The notes beneath the pieces were generated by a model, which worked only from the letters and a program-made list of their open reading frames with translations, searched no databases and was not told where the DNA came from. From Sulfuricella denitrificans skB26 (GTDB lineage: Bacteria; Pseudomonadota; Gammaproteobacteria; Burkholderiales; Sulfuricellaceae), in contig NC_022357.1 in the NCBI RefSeq assembly GCF_000297055.2, forward strand, positions 496,001 to 560,000: 64,000 nucleotides of DNA. Direction: 5' to 3'. Position numbers and translations under genes: made by a program. Below, one piece after another: positions 35,760-45,639 of this stretch (positions within the stretch are counted from its first letter, which is position 1; each line of letters begins with the position of its first letter).

Positions 35760-37820
35760 TTATACCTTCAAGTATTGTTCTGCACCCGCCAGCCAGCGTT
35801 GCAAATGGCGTTCCGCCACCTCCGGCTGTTCAGCGATGATTTTTTCGGCGATGCGACGGGCAGCTTCGAGCAAGCCCTGATCCTGCTCGATATCGGCGAT
35901 ATGTAGCAGTGGCACACCGCTTTGACGCGCACCGAGGAATTCGCCGGGGCCGCGCAGCAGCAGGTCCTGGCGCGCGATTTCGAAACCGTCGCTGTTTTCG
36001 TAGATGATCTTCAGCCGGGCACGCGCTGTTTCCGACAGGGGTGTCTGGTAAAGCAGGATGCAGGCACTTTTTGCCGCGCCCCGACCGACTCGCCCGCGCA
36101 ACTGGTGAAGTTGGGAAAGCCCGAAGCGTTCGGCGTGCTCGATCACCATCAGCGAGGCATTGGGCACGTCCACCCCGACCTCGATCACCGTGGTGGCGAC
36201 CAGAAGCTGAATTTCCCCTGCCTTGAAGGCCGCCATGGTGGCCGCCTTGTCGCGCGCGTGCAATCGGCCGTGCACCAGCCCTACTTTCAGTTCCGGGAAA
36301 GTGGCGGTCAGGGTTTCGAAAGTCTCTACGGCGGTCTTGAGCTGAAGGGTTTCCGACTCCTCGATCAGAGGGCAGACCCAGTAGGCTTGGCGGCCAGAGA
36401 GGCAGGCCTCGCGGACTCGCGCCACCACTTCGTCGCGGCGGCGGTCGCTGACTAGTTTGGTGACCACCGGTGTGCGCCCCGGCGGCAGTTCATCTATCAC
36501 CGAAACGTCGAGGTCGGCGTAGTAGCTCATCGACAGGGTGCGCGGGATCGGGGTGGCACTCATCATCAGTTGGTGCGGTTGCGCACCTTTTTGCCGCAAC
36601 GCAAGGCGCTGGTGCACACCGAAGCGATGCTGCTCGTCGATGATGGCCAGACCGAGATTGCGGAATACAACCTGTTCCTGAAACAGGGCATGGGTGCCGA
36701 TCGCGAGTTGGGCTTCCCCTTCGGCGACCGCTGTGAGTGCAGCCTGCTTTTCCTTTTTCGGCAGACTTGCCGCCAGCCAGACGACGCGCAGGCCGAGCGG
36801 TCCCAGCCAGGCGGAGAGCTTCTGGTAATGCTGTTCGGCAAGGATTTCGGTGGGGGCCATGATCGCCGCCTGAAATCCGTTTTCAATCGCCTGCAAAGCC
36901 GCCAGCGCCGCGACGATGGTTTTGCCGCTGCCGACGTCGCCCTGTAGCAGTCGCTGCATCGGGTGGGGCTTGGTCAGGTCGCTGGCGATCTCCGTCATGA
37001 CGTGCTGCTGGGCGCGGGTGAGCGGGAATGGCAGCGCCGCCAGCAGGGCGCGGGTAAGCCGTTGCCGGGGCGGCATCGGGGCGGCAGACTGCGCGCGCCG
37101 CCGCCGGTAATGCTGATGCATGGAAAGCTGCTGAGCCAGCAGTTCGTCGAATTTTAGCCGCTGCCAGGAAGGGTGGGTGCGTTCGGCCAGCAGCTCGATC
37201 GGCGCGTCAGGTGGGGGTTGGTGCAGATAAGCGATACTTTCCGCAAAGGCGGGCAAACCCAGTGGCTGCAGTACATCGTGGGGCAGAGTGTCGGCCAGGT
37301 CGCATTTGGCGAGGGATGCCTGCACTAGTTTGCGCAAGGAGGCTTGTCCCAGACCGGCAGTGGTGGGGTAGATCGGCGTCAGCGCCTCGGCGACTGGCGC
37401 ATTTTCGTCCACCATGCGGTACTGCGGATGCACCATTTCCATGCCGAAGAATCCGTGGCGCATTTCTCCGAACAGGCGCACGCGTTTGCCCGGGGCAAGT
37501 TGCTTGATCTGGCTGGGATAAAAATTCAGGAAACGCAGCGTCATCATGCCGCTGTCATCCTCAACCCGGCATACCAGGGTACGGCGCGGTCGGTACTGGA
37601 CGGTGGTGTCGATGATCTCGCCTTCGACCTGGATGGCTTGCCCCAGCGATGCATTGGCTATGGAGTGGATGCGGGTTTCGTCCTGGTAACGTAGCGGCAG
37701 GTGCAGCAGCAGGTCGTGTGCAGTATGCAGGCCGAGTTTGGCAAGCTTGGTTTGCAGAGCCGGCGGAAAGGGCGAAGCGGATGCTTCATTTTTCGGCTTT
37801 TTGCTTGCGGCAGTTGTCAT
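35760..37820 (-). CDS. recG: ATP-dependent DNA helicase RecG
   Basis: Branch-migration helicase that remodels stalled forks and Holliday junctions. 686 aa; OB-fold wedge domain (about 60-150), Walker A GDVGSGKT, DEQH box (IIDEQHRFGVHQR) and C-terminal motif QLRGRVGRG are present. Begins MTTAASKKPKNEAS, a slightly long basic leader. Stop lies 14 bases from the palindromic repeat. Confidence 0.97.
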   Translation of the reverse strand: MTTAASKKPKNEASASPFPPALQTKLAKLGLHTAHDLLLHLPLRYQDETRIHSIANASLGQAIQVEGEIIDTTVQYRPRRTLVCRVEDDSGMMTLRFLNFYPSQIKQLAPGKRVRLFGEMRHGFFGMEMVHPQYRMVDENAPVAEALTPIYPTTAGLGQASLRKLVQASLAKCDLADTLPHDVLQPLGLPAFAESIAYLHQPPPDAPIELLAERTHPSWQRLKFDELLAQQLSMHQHYRRRRAQSAAPMPPRQRLTRALLAALPFPLTRAQQHVMTEIASDLTKPHPMQRLLQGDVGSGKTIVAALAALQAIENGFQAAIMAPTEILAEQHYQKLSAWLGPLGLRVVWLAASLPKKEKQAALTAVAEGEAQLAIGTHALFQEQVVFRNLGLAIIDEQHRFGVHQRLALRQKGAQPHQLMMSATPIPRTLSMSYYADLDVSVIDELPPGRTPVVTKLVSDRRRDEVVARVREACLSGRQAYWVCPLIEESETLQLKTAVETFETLTATFPELKVGLVHGRLHARDKAATMAAFKAGEIQLLVATTVIEVGVDVPNASLMVIEHAERFGLSQLHQLRGRVGRGAAKSACILLYQTPLSETARARLKIIYENSDGFEIARQDLLLRGPGEFLGARQSGVPLLHIADIEQDQGLLEAARRIAEKIIAEQPEVAERHLQRWLAGAEQYLKV

Positions 37821-37853
37821 CCGGGCAATTGTACCCGAGGGTATGGCTTTCGG

Positions 37854-39920
37854 TCAGGAGTTGGCGTGGAAGCGGTATGAATTTCCTCCTGTCTTGGCAC
37901 GATACATGGCCTCGTCGGCATATTTCATCAGGGAGTGACGATCCTCGCCATCCTGTGGGTAGAGACTGATGCCGATGCTGGCGGTGATGGCGTTGCGGGA
38001 TTGCCCCTCGATCATGAATGGCAGGGCGAGTTCGTCGACGATGCGCTGAGCGGTGACGGCAGCGGTTTCCCGATCGGTACTTGAGAGCAAGACGGTGAAT
38101 TCGTCGCCGCCCAGGCGGGCGGCAGTGTCGGCGGCGCGCACGCAACTCTGGATGCGCATGGCGACTTGCTGCAGTAGCTGGTCGCCTTGATCATGGCCGA
38201 ACGTGTCGTTGATGTCCTTGAAATTGTCCAGATCGATAAACATCAAGGCGAAGGGTTCGGTATCCCGCTCGGAGCGAGCCAGTGCCTGCTGGATGCGGTC
38301 GTAAAGCAGGCTGCGGTTAGGCAGGCTGGTGAGAGGATCATGTGTGGCCAGAAATTCGATACGCTGGTGGAATTCTCTGGCGGCAGAAATGTCGCGGAAA
38401 ATGCCAAGTGCCAGTTTCTCTCCGGCGTGTTCGATCAGGGTGCACTTGGCGTGGACCGGGATTGTGTGGCCGTCCTTGCCTTGGGCGAGGTATTCCTCTT
38501 CGCAGGAGCCTTCCTCCGCTAGGCGGGCGAGCGCTGCCACAGCACGAGGCTTTTCCTGGTCCGGTACCAGGTCCAGGATATTCATCTGCAACAATTCTTC
38601 GCGACTGTAGCCCATCTGTATTTCTGCCATGCGGTTCGCGTCTATCAGCTTTCCTCGAAGGTCGGCAAGCAGGATCATATCGCCGGCCTGCTCCATGATT
38701 TTGCGGTATTTTTCCTCGCTGGCCCGTAGCTGGGAAACCGTGCTGTGCAGCGAATCCGCCATGTCGTTAAAGGAACTGGCGATGTCGTGCAGTTCATCGC
38801 GCGTGGAAACGCTGGCATAGGTATGAAAATCTCCCCGGGCTACTCGTTTGGCGGCTGTTTTCAGGGCCGAAATTCCGCCGAGAAGGCCGCTAGTGAAGCC
38901 CAAGAAAAGGTAGGCGGTCAGTGCCAGGGTGAGAGCTGTCACGATGAAAATTAGCCGTCTTTCGGCAGTAAGGTGGTTCACTCTGTCTTGGACCATCTGC
39001 TCCAGATGCGGCAGGGTGACGTTGCACAAGCGATAGGCAGCATCGATGGCCAATGTCCCCGCAGCGAACAGCGCTTCGCCATTGGCCTGGATAGTATCGG
39101 AAAGCAGTAAGCCGTTCTCAACCTCGAAGACGAAAGCGTGGCTGGCATTGGTGGCGCTCTGTAACGGCTGTTTTAGTTGTTCGCGGAGCAACAGGCGAGC
39201 AAAAGATTTATCCATCCGGGCGAGCAGGGTGTCCTCGGCTTTCTGAATATTGCCTAGAAGGGCGCTGATCCGGTACCTGTCCTCGGTACTCAGCGTGTTC
39301 TTCTGGGCGGAGTGGGCGGCCAGGGCACGTGCCTGGCCGAGGTTTTCGATCAGGTTGGGGATGTGAAAAACCACCACCCAAGTCGTGTAGTGGATGGAGA
39401 GATCATCTTCCAGGCTAAGGCCAGCGGCATCAGCAAGATTGAGCAGAAAGGTGTTCAGGCAAATGATGAATTCAGTGTGAAGTCGGAAATCCTGCTCGGC
39501 CGTCAAGGTTGGAGTCACTGTCAGCAGTTTGCGCCATTTTTCCTTGATTTCCTGCCATTCGTGCGATGTGTTGAGTCTAGTGCCGTAGAGTCTGTCGTAA
39601 TCGTCCAGTTTCCGGATTTGTTCTTCAGCTTGAGATTCGAGGTCGGCCAGTCTCTTTTGAACGGCCTGATCTCTACTCAGGGAGAGTTGCGATAACCCTC
39701 GGTGAGCCTGGGCCTGGGAGGTGAAAATCTTGATTGGCTGGATCGCCCGGATGCCGATGATTTCCAGCTCTGATGTGGCTATTCGGTCATTGAGCCTGGG
39801 GATAAGCAGGGTGATAAGCAGCACAAGGGGAATGAGCCCGATGATTCCCACCAGCAGCAACTTGTGCGGGAATTTGAGCTGATTCATCAACCATCTGGCG
39901 GGGAAAAGGAGTATTCTCAT
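37854..39920 (-). CDS. Membrane-bound diguanylate cyclase with HAMP and PAS domains
   Basis: Makes cyclic di-GMP. 688 aa: helix 1 (about 20-40), periplasmic helical sensor (about 40-320), helix 2 (about 325-345), HAMP (about 345-400), PAS (about 405-525) and GGDEF domain with intact ARLGGDEFTVLL (about 600-611). No EAL domain and no obvious RxxD I-site (sequence before GGDEF is RVRAAD-like), so product inhibition may be weak. Start at 39920 (MRILLF); a GTG at 39929 is an alternative. There is no Shine-Dalgarno; instead a perfect palindrome (39919-39954) covers the start. Confidence 0.92.
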   Translation of the reverse strand: MRILLFPARWLMNQLKFPHKLLLVGIIGLIPLVLLITLLIPRLNDRIATSELEIIGIRAIQPIKIFTSQAQAHRGLSQLSLSRDQAVQKRLADLESQAEEQIRKLDDYDRLYGTRLNTSHEWQEIKEKWRKLLTVTPTLTAEQDFRLHTEFIICLNTFLLNLADAAGLSLEDDLSIHYTTWVVVFHIPNLIENLGQARALAAHSAQKNTLSTEDRYRISALLGNIQKAEDTLLARMDKSFARLLLREQLKQPLQSATNASHAFVFEVENGLLLSDTIQANGEALFAAGTLAIDAAYRLCNVTLPHLEQMVQDRVNHLTAERRLIFIVTALTLALTAYLFLGFTSGLLGGISALKTAAKRVARGDFHTYASVSTRDELHDIASSFNDMADSLHSTVSQLRASEEKYRKIMEQAGDMILLADLRGKLIDANRMAEIQMGYSREELLQMNILDLVPDQEKPRAVAALARLAEEGSCEEEYLAQGKDGHTIPVHAKCTLIEHAGEKLALGIFRDISAAREFHQRIEFLATHDPLTSLPNRSLLYDRIQQALARSERDTEPFALMFIDLDNFKDINDTFGHDQGDQLLQQVAMRIQSCVRAADTAARLGGDEFTVLLSSTDRETAAVTAQRIVDELALPFMIEGQSRNAITASIGISLYPQDGEDRHSLMKYADEAMYRAKTGGNSYRFHANS

Positions 39921-39954
39921 AACATACACTTATAGGCTCATAAGTGTATGTTAT
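39919..39954. promoter_or_regulatory. Perfect 15-bp inverted repeat over the diguanylate cyclase start codon
   Basis: ATAACATACACTTAT (39919-39933), loop AGGCTC, ATAAGTGTATGTTAT (39940-39954). The proximal arm ends inside the minus-strand ATG. It is either a dimeric-repressor operator or an mRNA hairpin that hides the start codon; no T-run follows, so not a terminator for ridA. Confidence 0.7.
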
Positions 39955-40003
39955 CCGTCCTGCTGCCAAAAGCAAGTATTTCCCGCCGAGAGTGGTGGAT
40001 GGG

Positions 40004-40387
40004 CTAATCGCTGGAGGTCAGAATCGCATCCATTTCCACCAGTGCGCCGCGTGGCAGTTCTTTTACGCCCACTGCAGCGCGCGCCGGGTAGGGCTGCTCG
40101 AAATAATGCGCCATGATCTCGTTGACCTTGGCGAAATGGGTCAGATCGGTGAGGTAGACGTTGAGCTTGGCGGTATGGTTAAGGCTGCAACCGGCGGCCT
40201 TGGCGACCTCGCCCAGATTGAGGAACACCTGATGAATCTGTGACTCGATGCCATCGACCAGGATCATGGTCTGTGCATCCAGCCCGATCTGTCCGGACAG
40301 GTAAATGGTGTCGCCGACTTTTACGCCCTGGGAATAGGTGCCAATGGCGGCAGGGGCATTGGGGGTGGAGAGGATTTGTTTGGCCAT
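40004..40387 (-). CDS. ridA: RidA-family enamine/imine deaminase
   Basis: Trimeric enzyme that hydrolyses reactive enamine intermediates from PLP dehydratases. 127 aa with [22 protein letters not shown] and the active-site Arg in [23 protein letters not shown]. Good ribosome site GGAAAT. Follows rsh on the minus strand, 146 bases from its stop; the yicC-gmk-rpoZ-rsh-ridA order is common in betaproteobacteria. Confidence 0.95.
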   Translation of the reverse strand: MAKQILSTPNAPAAIGTYSQGVKVGDTIYLSGQIGLDAQTMILVDGIESQIHQVFLNLGEVAKAAGCSLNHTAKLNVYLTDLTHFAKVNEIMAHYFEQPYPARAAVGVKELPRGALVEMDAILTSSD

Positions 40388-40533
40388 GGGATTTCCTTTC
40401 GGTGCAAATTTGTCGTAAACAAAGGTTATTAAGGGTGCGCCATGCGCACCGATTTTTGTTGCCGGGCATCCTAGGCCATCGGGTTATCCAATTGTAATAC
40501 ACCCCAGTGACACCCTAATTCAGGTCAAATGTG

Positions 40534-42723
40534 CTACCCATGCCTCCGGTCTACTACCCCCTTCACCCGCGTAATCCTCACCACTTCCATAATCTTGCGC
40601 AAACTGCGCATCACGTTGGCAAGGTGGATGCGGTTTTCAACCTGCAAGGTGAAGTTCATGGTGGTGTAGGCGCTGCCGTCTTCTTCTTCCATGCTGACAT
40701 TGTCGATGTTCGATCCGGCGTCGGCAATTGCGGCAGCGACCTGGGCCAGCACGCCGCGCTGGTTGGCTACTATCAGCTTGATGTTGACGTCGAAAGCTTT
40801 TTTCGGTGCTTCCGGATCCCATTCCACATCCAGCAATTTGTCGGTGTCGGCGCGGTTTTTGGCGATGACCGGGCAGTCGTGGGTGTGGATGACCAGTCCT
40901 TGGCCCTTGTTGATGAAGCCGATGATCGGGTCGCCCGGTATCGGCCGGCAGCATCGGGCATATTGTACCGCCATGCCCTCAGTGCCGCGGATGGTGATCG
41001 GCCCCATCGGGACATGCTTGCGCTCTTCGGTCGTTTCGGTGACGGCAAGCAACTGGTGTGCGACAACAATGTTGAGGCGCTTGCCGAGGCCGATGTCGGC
41101 TAATATCTCCAGTCGGTTTTTTCCGGTGTTTTCGTTCAGCAGTTTTTCCCATTGTGCTTCAGTGATCTCTTTCGAATCTGTGCCGAGTGCGCGTAGCGCC
41201 TGGTTGAGCAGGCGCTCTCCCAGGGTGGCGGATTCATCGTACTGCATGGTTTTGAGGAAGTGCCGGATGTGCGAGCGCGCCTTGCCGGTGATGACGTAAC
41301 TGAGCCAAGTCGGGTTGGGCTTTGCGTGGGCGGCAGTCACGATTTCCACTTGGTCGCCGTTTTTCAGCTCGGTTCGCAAGGGCATCAATTCCTGGTCAAT
41401 TTTCACTGCAACACAGCGGTTGCCGACATCAGTATGTACAGCGTAGGCGAAATCCACCCCGGTGGCACCGCGCGGCAGCGCCATGATCTTGCCCTTGGGC
41501 GTGAAGACGTAAACTTCGTCAGGGAACAGGTCGACCTTGATGTGCTCCAGGAATTCGGTGGCATCGCCGCTTTCCGACTGAATTTCCAGCAGGCTTTGCA
41601 GCCACTGGTGGGTCTTCTGTTGCATCTCGTTGATCTCGGTATCCCCGCTTTTGTAAAGCCAATGCGAGGCAACACCGGCTTCGGCGATCTTGTGCATGTC
41701 CTGGCTGCGAATCTGAATCTCGATTGGTGTGCCGAAAGGCCCGAACAGGGTGGTGTGCAAGGACTGGTAGCCATTCGCCTTGGGGATGGCGATGTAGTCC
41801 TTGAACTTCCCGGGGATCGGCTTGTAAAGCTGGTGCAGGGAGCCCAGGGTGAGATAGCAGGTGGGAACGTCCTTGACGATGACGCGAAACCCGTAAATAT
41901 CGAAAACTTCTGAAAAGGTCAGGGATTTGCCCTGCATTTTTTTGTAAATGCTGTACAGGTGCTTTTCGCGCCCGGTGATGGTGGCCTCGATCTGGCAATC
42001 CTTGAGTTTCTGCTCGATAGCCTCCAGCACCTTGCCCACTACTTCGCGGCGGTTTCCGCGTGCAGCCTTGACGGCCTTGGCCAGCACCTCGAATCGGTTG
42101 GGATAGAGGTGGTGAAAGCTCAGATCCTCAAGCTCATCGTAAACGCTGTTCAGTCCGAGGCGGTTGGCGATGGGTGCGTAGATTTCCAGAGTCTCGTTCG
42201 CGATGCGCTGGCGTTTCTCCGGGGCCATTGCCCCAAGGGTGCGCATGTTGTGCAGGCGGTCGGCAATTTTGATCAGGATGACGCGGACATCGCGCGCCAT
42301 CGCCAGCAGCATTTTTCGGAAGTTTTCGGCCTGGGCGTGGATTTCTGTCTGGAACTCGATCTTGTCCAGCTTGGATACGCCGTCTACCAGTTCAGCCACC
42401 GCCTTGCCGAAGCGCTCGGCAATTTCCTTCTTGGTGATGGCGGTATCTTCCACCACATCGTGCAGCAGTGCCGCCATCAAAGTCTGGGCATCCAGATGCC
42501 AGTCGGCCAGAATTTCGGCGACCGCTAGTGGGTGGGAAATGTAGGGTTCGCCGCTCTTGCGGAACTGGCCGGCATGGGCGCTATCGCTGAGATGGTAGGC
42601 CGCCTCGATCTGGGCGGTATCTTCGGGCTTGAGGTAGGAGGACAGCCGCGCAGTGAAGGCGGCGATGTCAGTTGCTGAGCCCTGAGTGCCGAGCGCTGAG
42701 TGCTGAGTATTGGATTTGTTCAC
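40534..42723 (-). CDS. spoT: Bifunctional (p)ppGpp synthetase/hydrolase (RSH)
   Basis: Sets the level of the stringent-response alarmone. 729 aa. HD hydrolase domain with HDVVEDT (about residue 88), synthetase domain with PGKFKDYIAIPKANGYQSLH, TGS domain (MALPRGATGVDFAYAVHTD), and C-terminal ACT domain (ISMEEEDGSAYTTMNFTLQV-like text). Intact hydrolase motif indicates a SpoT-type enzyme. The first 18 residues (MNKSNTQHSALGTQGSAT) are encoded by a low-complexity CACTCAGCACTCAGC-like repeat. Downstream of rpoZ as usual. Confidence 0.95.
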   Translation of the reverse strand: MNKSNTQHSALGTQGSATDIAAFTARLSSYLKPEDTAQIEAAYHLSDSAHAGQFRKSGEPYISHPLAVAEILADWHLDAQTLMAALLHDVVEDTAITKKEIAERFGKAVAELVDGVSKLDKIEFQTEIHAQAENFRKMLLAMARDVRVILIKIADRLHNMRTLGAMAPEKRQRIANETLEIYAPIANRLGLNSVYDELEDLSFHHLYPNRFEVLAKAVKAARGNRREVVGKVLEAIEQKLKDCQIEATITGREKHLYSIYKKMQGKSLTFSEVFDIYGFRVIVKDVPTCYLTLGSLHQLYKPIPGKFKDYIAIPKANGYQSLHTTLFGPFGTPIEIQIRSQDMHKIAEAGVASHWLYKSGDTEINEMQQKTHQWLQSLLEIQSESGDATEFLEHIKVDLFPDEVYVFTPKGKIMALPRGATGVDFAYAVHTDVGNRCVAVKIDQELMPLRTELKNGDQVEIVTAAHAKPNPTWLSYVITGKARSHIRHFLKTMQYDESATLGERLLNQALRALGTDSKEITEAQWEKLLNENTGKNRLEILADIGLGKRLNIVVAHQLLAVTETTEERKHVPMGPITIRGTEGMAVQYARCCRPIPGDPIIGFINKGQGLVIHTHDCPVIAKNRADTDKLLDVEWDPEAPKKAFDVNIKLIVANQRGVLAQVAAAIADAGSNIDNVSMEEEDGSAYTTMNFTLQVENRIHLANVMRSLRKIMEVVRITRVKGVVDRRHG

Positions 42724-42755
42724 TCGGCACCCCTAACCTGGAACTCCGGACTGTT

Positions 42756-42962
42756 TCAGAGCAGACCGCGGTTGAGGATCTCCACCCCGACTTTGCCCTG
42801 GGCAATTTCGCGCAAGGCGATGACGGTTGGCTTGTCGCGGTTGGAATCCACCATCGGCGTGCCGCCCTGGGCAATCTGGCGAGCGCGTACGGTGGCGACC
42901 AGGGCCAGCTCGAAACGGTTGGTGATGGTCTTCATGCAGTCGTCTACGGTGATACGTGCCAT
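42756..42962 (-). CDS. rpoZ: DNA-directed RNA polymerase omega subunit
   Basis: 68 aa; [34 protein letters not shown] is diagnostic. Assists assembly of beta-prime and is linked to ppGpp binding, which fits its position just upstream of the RSH gene. Between gmk and rsh in the usual order. Confidence 0.97.
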   Translation of the reverse strand: MARITVDDCMKTITNRFELALVATVRARQIAQGGTPMVDSNRDKPTVIALREIAQGKVGVEILNRGLL

Positions 42963-42991
42963 GCTAGCTTCCTTTGATTGAGTGATGCCGA

Positions 42992-43603
42992 TTATTTCAT
43001 TTTGGCGACCATGTCGGCATGGGCGCTGAGTTGCCGACTTGCGGTCAGCCGCTGCGCGCGGATCACGCTGATCAGGTCTTGCAGCGCCGTTTCGAAAACA
43101 TCGTTAATTATAACATAATCAAACTCTTCCACATGACCGATATCCTCGCGGGCGGCGGCCAGGCGACGCGCGATGATTTCCTCGGAGTCCTGGCCGCGCC
43201 CTGTGAGCCGCGCGAGCAGGGCTTCCAGCGAGGGTGGCAGGATGAAAATACCGGTTGCTTGGGGAAAAATTTTCCTGACCTGGGCGGCACCCTGCCAGTC
43301 GATTTCCAGCAGGATATCGGTGCCGGAGCGCATGGCGTTTTCTATCCAGGGCTGGGAGGTGCCGTAGCGGTTGCCATACACCAGGGCGCTTTCGAGGAAG
43401 TCGCCGCGTTCCAGCATCTCCAGAAATTTTTGCTCGGTGACAAAATGATAGTCCTTGCCGTCCACTTCGCCCGGGCGTGTAGCGCGGGTGGTGTAGGAAA
43501 CCGACAGTTTGACCTGATTGTCATTCTGCAATAGCTCTCGCACCAGGCTGGTTTTTCCCGCGCCAGAGGGTGCGGTGACGATGAATAGATTTCCACTGGG
43601 CAT
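42992..43603 (-). CDS. gmk: Guanylate kinase
   Basis: Phosphorylates GMP to GDP. 203 aa; P-loop [16 protein letters not shown] near residue 9, [20 protein letters not shown] and [12 protein letters not shown]. Start 43603 ([12 protein letters not shown]) fits the family; the frame runs further upstream through the GTGAGG repeat, which is not part of the protein. Confidence 0.97.
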   Translation of the reverse strand: MPSGNLFIVTAPSGAGKTSLVRELLQNDNQVKLSVSYTTRATRPGEVDGKDYHFVTEQKFLEMLERGDFLESALVYGNRYGTSQPWIENAMRSGTDILLEIDWQGAAQVRKIFPQATGIFILPPSLEALLARLTGRGQDSEEIIARRLAAAREDIGHVEEFDYVIINDVFETALQDLISVIRAQRLTASRQLSAHADMVAKMK

Positions 43604-43620
43604 AATGTTATTCCAAAAAA

Positions 43621-43710
43621 GGTGAGGAGTAAGAAGGTGAGGGGTGAGGGGGAAAGTCAAAAACGGTGAGGTGGTGGTTTTGATTTCCCCCTCACTCTTC
43701 ACGCCTCACC
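43621..43710. repeat. GTGAGG palindrome, copy B (between yicC and gmk)
   Basis: GGTGAGGGGTGAGGGGGAAA (43636-43655) pairs imperfectly with TTTCCCCCTCACTCTTCACG (about 43684-43703). The left part, read in reverse, is nearly identical for 27 bases to copy A (35719-35747). It lies directly upstream of the gmk start. Confidence 0.85.
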
Positions 43711-43721
43711 TTCTAACCTTA

Positions 43722-44588
43722 TTATTCGATATTCTGTATCTGCTCGCGCATCTGCTCGATGAGCACTTTGAGCTCCATCGCGGTCTGCGTCGTTTCGGAT
43801 GCGGCCGATTTTGAACCCAGGGTATTGGCTTCGCGGTTGAGCTCCTGCATCAGGAAGTCCAGTCGCTTGCCTACTGCACCGCCTTTTTCCAGGATGCGCC
43901 GCATTTCGGTGAGATGGGTTTGCAGTCGCGACAGCTCTTCGTCCACGTCGATCTTCTGGGCAAACAGGGCGATTTCCTGGCGGATGCGATCATCGTCGCC
44001 ATTCCCCATAACTTCCTTGAGGCGGGTGGCGAGTTTTTCCTGGTAGGCTGCGATCAGTCTGGGAATGTACGGCAATACGCTCACCACCAGGGCGTCCATC
44101 TGCTCGACGCGTTGTAGCAAAAAAGTTTTGAGTTTTTCTCCCTCGCGCTGGCGGGTGGCCGACAGTTCGTCGAGGCCCCGGCGCAACAGGGGTAGACAGG
44201 CTTCCTGCAGACCCTCCGTGCCGACGCATTCGCCTTCGATGACCCCTGGCCAGCGCAATAAGTCAGCCACGCTGAGCGGTTGACCATCGGGCAGCAGCGC
44301 CTTGGCTGAATGACCAAGCTGCGCCAGTTGTTCTGCGAGCGCGGTATTGAGTCGCAGAGGAGCCTGGCTTGCGCTACGTGCGGTGAAATTCAGCCGGCAT
44401 TCCACCTTGCCGCGGCTTAGCGCACCGCCGATCATCTCGCGCAGCGCAGGTTCCAGTGCACGGAAGGATTCATCCAGGCGGAAGTGAGGTTCAAGGTAGC
44501 GCGAGTTGACCGAGCGCAGTTCCAGGCTCAGGGAGCCTGACTCCAGTTCTTGTGTCACTGCGGCAAATCCGGTCATGCTGTAAATCAT
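43722..44588 (-). CDS. yicC: YicC/YloC-family endoribonuclease
   Basis: 288 aa. Starts MIYSMTGFAAVTQELESG and carries the family motifs LELRSVNSRYLEPHFR, RGKVECRLNF and the C-terminal AHLTEMRRILEKG-like LQTHLTEMRRILEKGGAVGKRLDFLMQ. Members cleave RNA and affect RyhB turnover in E. coli. First gene of the gmk-rpoZ-rsh group. Start at 44588. Confidence 0.94.
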   Translation of the reverse strand: MIYSMTGFAAVTQELESGSLSLELRSVNSRYLEPHFRLDESFRALEPALREMIGGALSRGKVECRLNFTARSASQAPLRLNTALAEQLAQLGHSAKALLPDGQPLSVADLLRWPGVIEGECVGTEGLQEACLPLLRRGLDELSATRQREGEKLKTFLLQRVEQMDALVVSVLPYIPRLIAAYQEKLATRLKEVMGNGDDDRIRQEIALFAQKIDVDEELSRLQTHLTEMRRILEKGGAVGKRLDFLMQELNREANTLGSKSAASETTQTAMELKVLIEQMREQIQNIE

Positions 44589-44673
44589 AGGGGGAGTCCG
44601 TTTATGGCTATGGGCTTTACTTTGCCAAGCCAAATCAGAATAATGGTCGAGGTTCAATCATACAGATGGTGCG

Positions 44674-45639
44674 ATGGCCTCACAACCCAATCAGGCTCTT
44701 CCTCACGGCTACCAGTTGCTCAATTACCGTATCGACAAGCAGATCAGCTCAGGCGGTTTCAGCCTGGTTTACCTGGCATATGACGAGAACGAATTGCCAG
44801 TGGCGATCAAGGAGTATCTTCCCTGCGCTCTGGTGCTGCGGGAATCCGGCGCACTGGTGCAAGCTTCTTCAGCGGAAAACCTGAATGTGTTTCGTTATGG
44901 GATGAAATGTTTTTTTGAGGAAGGCCTGGCGCTTGCCCGCATTGGTCACCCCAACGTGGTAAGGGTGACCAACTTCTTCCGTGCCAATGAAACGGTTTAC
45001 CTGGTAATGCAGTACGAGCGCGGTCGGACACTGCAGGATTACATCCTGCACCGCAAGAAAGAGATCAGGGAATACTTCATCCGGCGCATTTTCGCTGAAA
45101 TGCTAGGTGGCCTGCGCGAGGTCCATGCGCACAAAATATTGCACCTCGACATCAAGCCATCGAACATCTACATTCGTCTTGATGGCTCACCGCTGTTACT
45201 GGATTTTGGTGCTGCGCGGCAGACCCTGACCCAGGAAAAATCCAGTCTTAATCCGATGTACACGCCGGGTTTTGCCGCACCCGAGCAATATGGCCACGAC
45301 CGCGATGCGCTCGGTCCATGGACCGATATTTACGGCGTCGGCGCGAGCATGTTCGCCTGCCTTTCCGGCTTTGCTCCCCAGGCGGCCAATATGCGCCTGG
45401 AACAGGACAAGCAGGAGTCGGCAAGAAAATTATGGAGTGGCCACCATTCCGAGCATTTGCTTGAACTTATCGACTGGTGCCTGAAACTGGATCCGCTGGA
45501 AAGGCCGCAGAGCGTTTTCGTGGTGCAGAAGGCCCTGCTGGAGAAAGACAAAGTACCTGAAGTGACCCAGAAAAAGTTTTCTCTGTTGCATACTATTCGA
45601 AATAAATTCAGCAAATTAAAAACAGGTGGCGAGCGGTGA
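44674..45639 (+). CDS. Eukaryotic-type Ser/Thr protein kinase
   Basis: Cytoplasmic kinase, 321 aa. Hanks motifs: glycine loop ISSGGFSLVY, VAIKEYLP with the ATP-binding Lys, catalytic loop LHLDIKPSNIYI (HLD in place of HRD), DFGAARQ as the DFG segment, and APEQYG. The C-terminal tail has no membrane helix. Its stop is overlapped by the start of a PP2C gene (GTGA), so kinase and phosphatase are made together. The pair lies just before rph in many betaproteobacteria; targets unknown. Confidence 0.92.
   Translation: MASQPNQALPHGYQLLNYRIDKQISSGGFSLVYLAYDENELPVAIKEYLPCALVLRESGALVQASSAENLNVFRYGMKCFFEEGLALARIGHPNVVRVTNFFRANETVYLVMQYERGRTLQDYILHRKKEIREYFIRRIFAEMLGGLREVHAHKILHLDIKPSNIYIRLDGSPLLLDFGAARQTLTQEKSSLNPMYTPGFAAPEQYGHDRDALGPWTDIYGVGASMFACLSGFAPQAANMRLEQDKQESARKLWSGHHSEHLLELIDWCLKLDPLERPQSVFVVQKALLEKDKVPEVTQKKFSLLHTIRNKFSKLKTGGER

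Noticed and set aside
40434-40450. GGTGCGC-CAT-GCGCACC hairpin followed by ATTTTTG on the plus strand
   Set aside because: No plus-strand gene ends there; on the minus strand there is no T-run, so a terminator for rsh is not supported.
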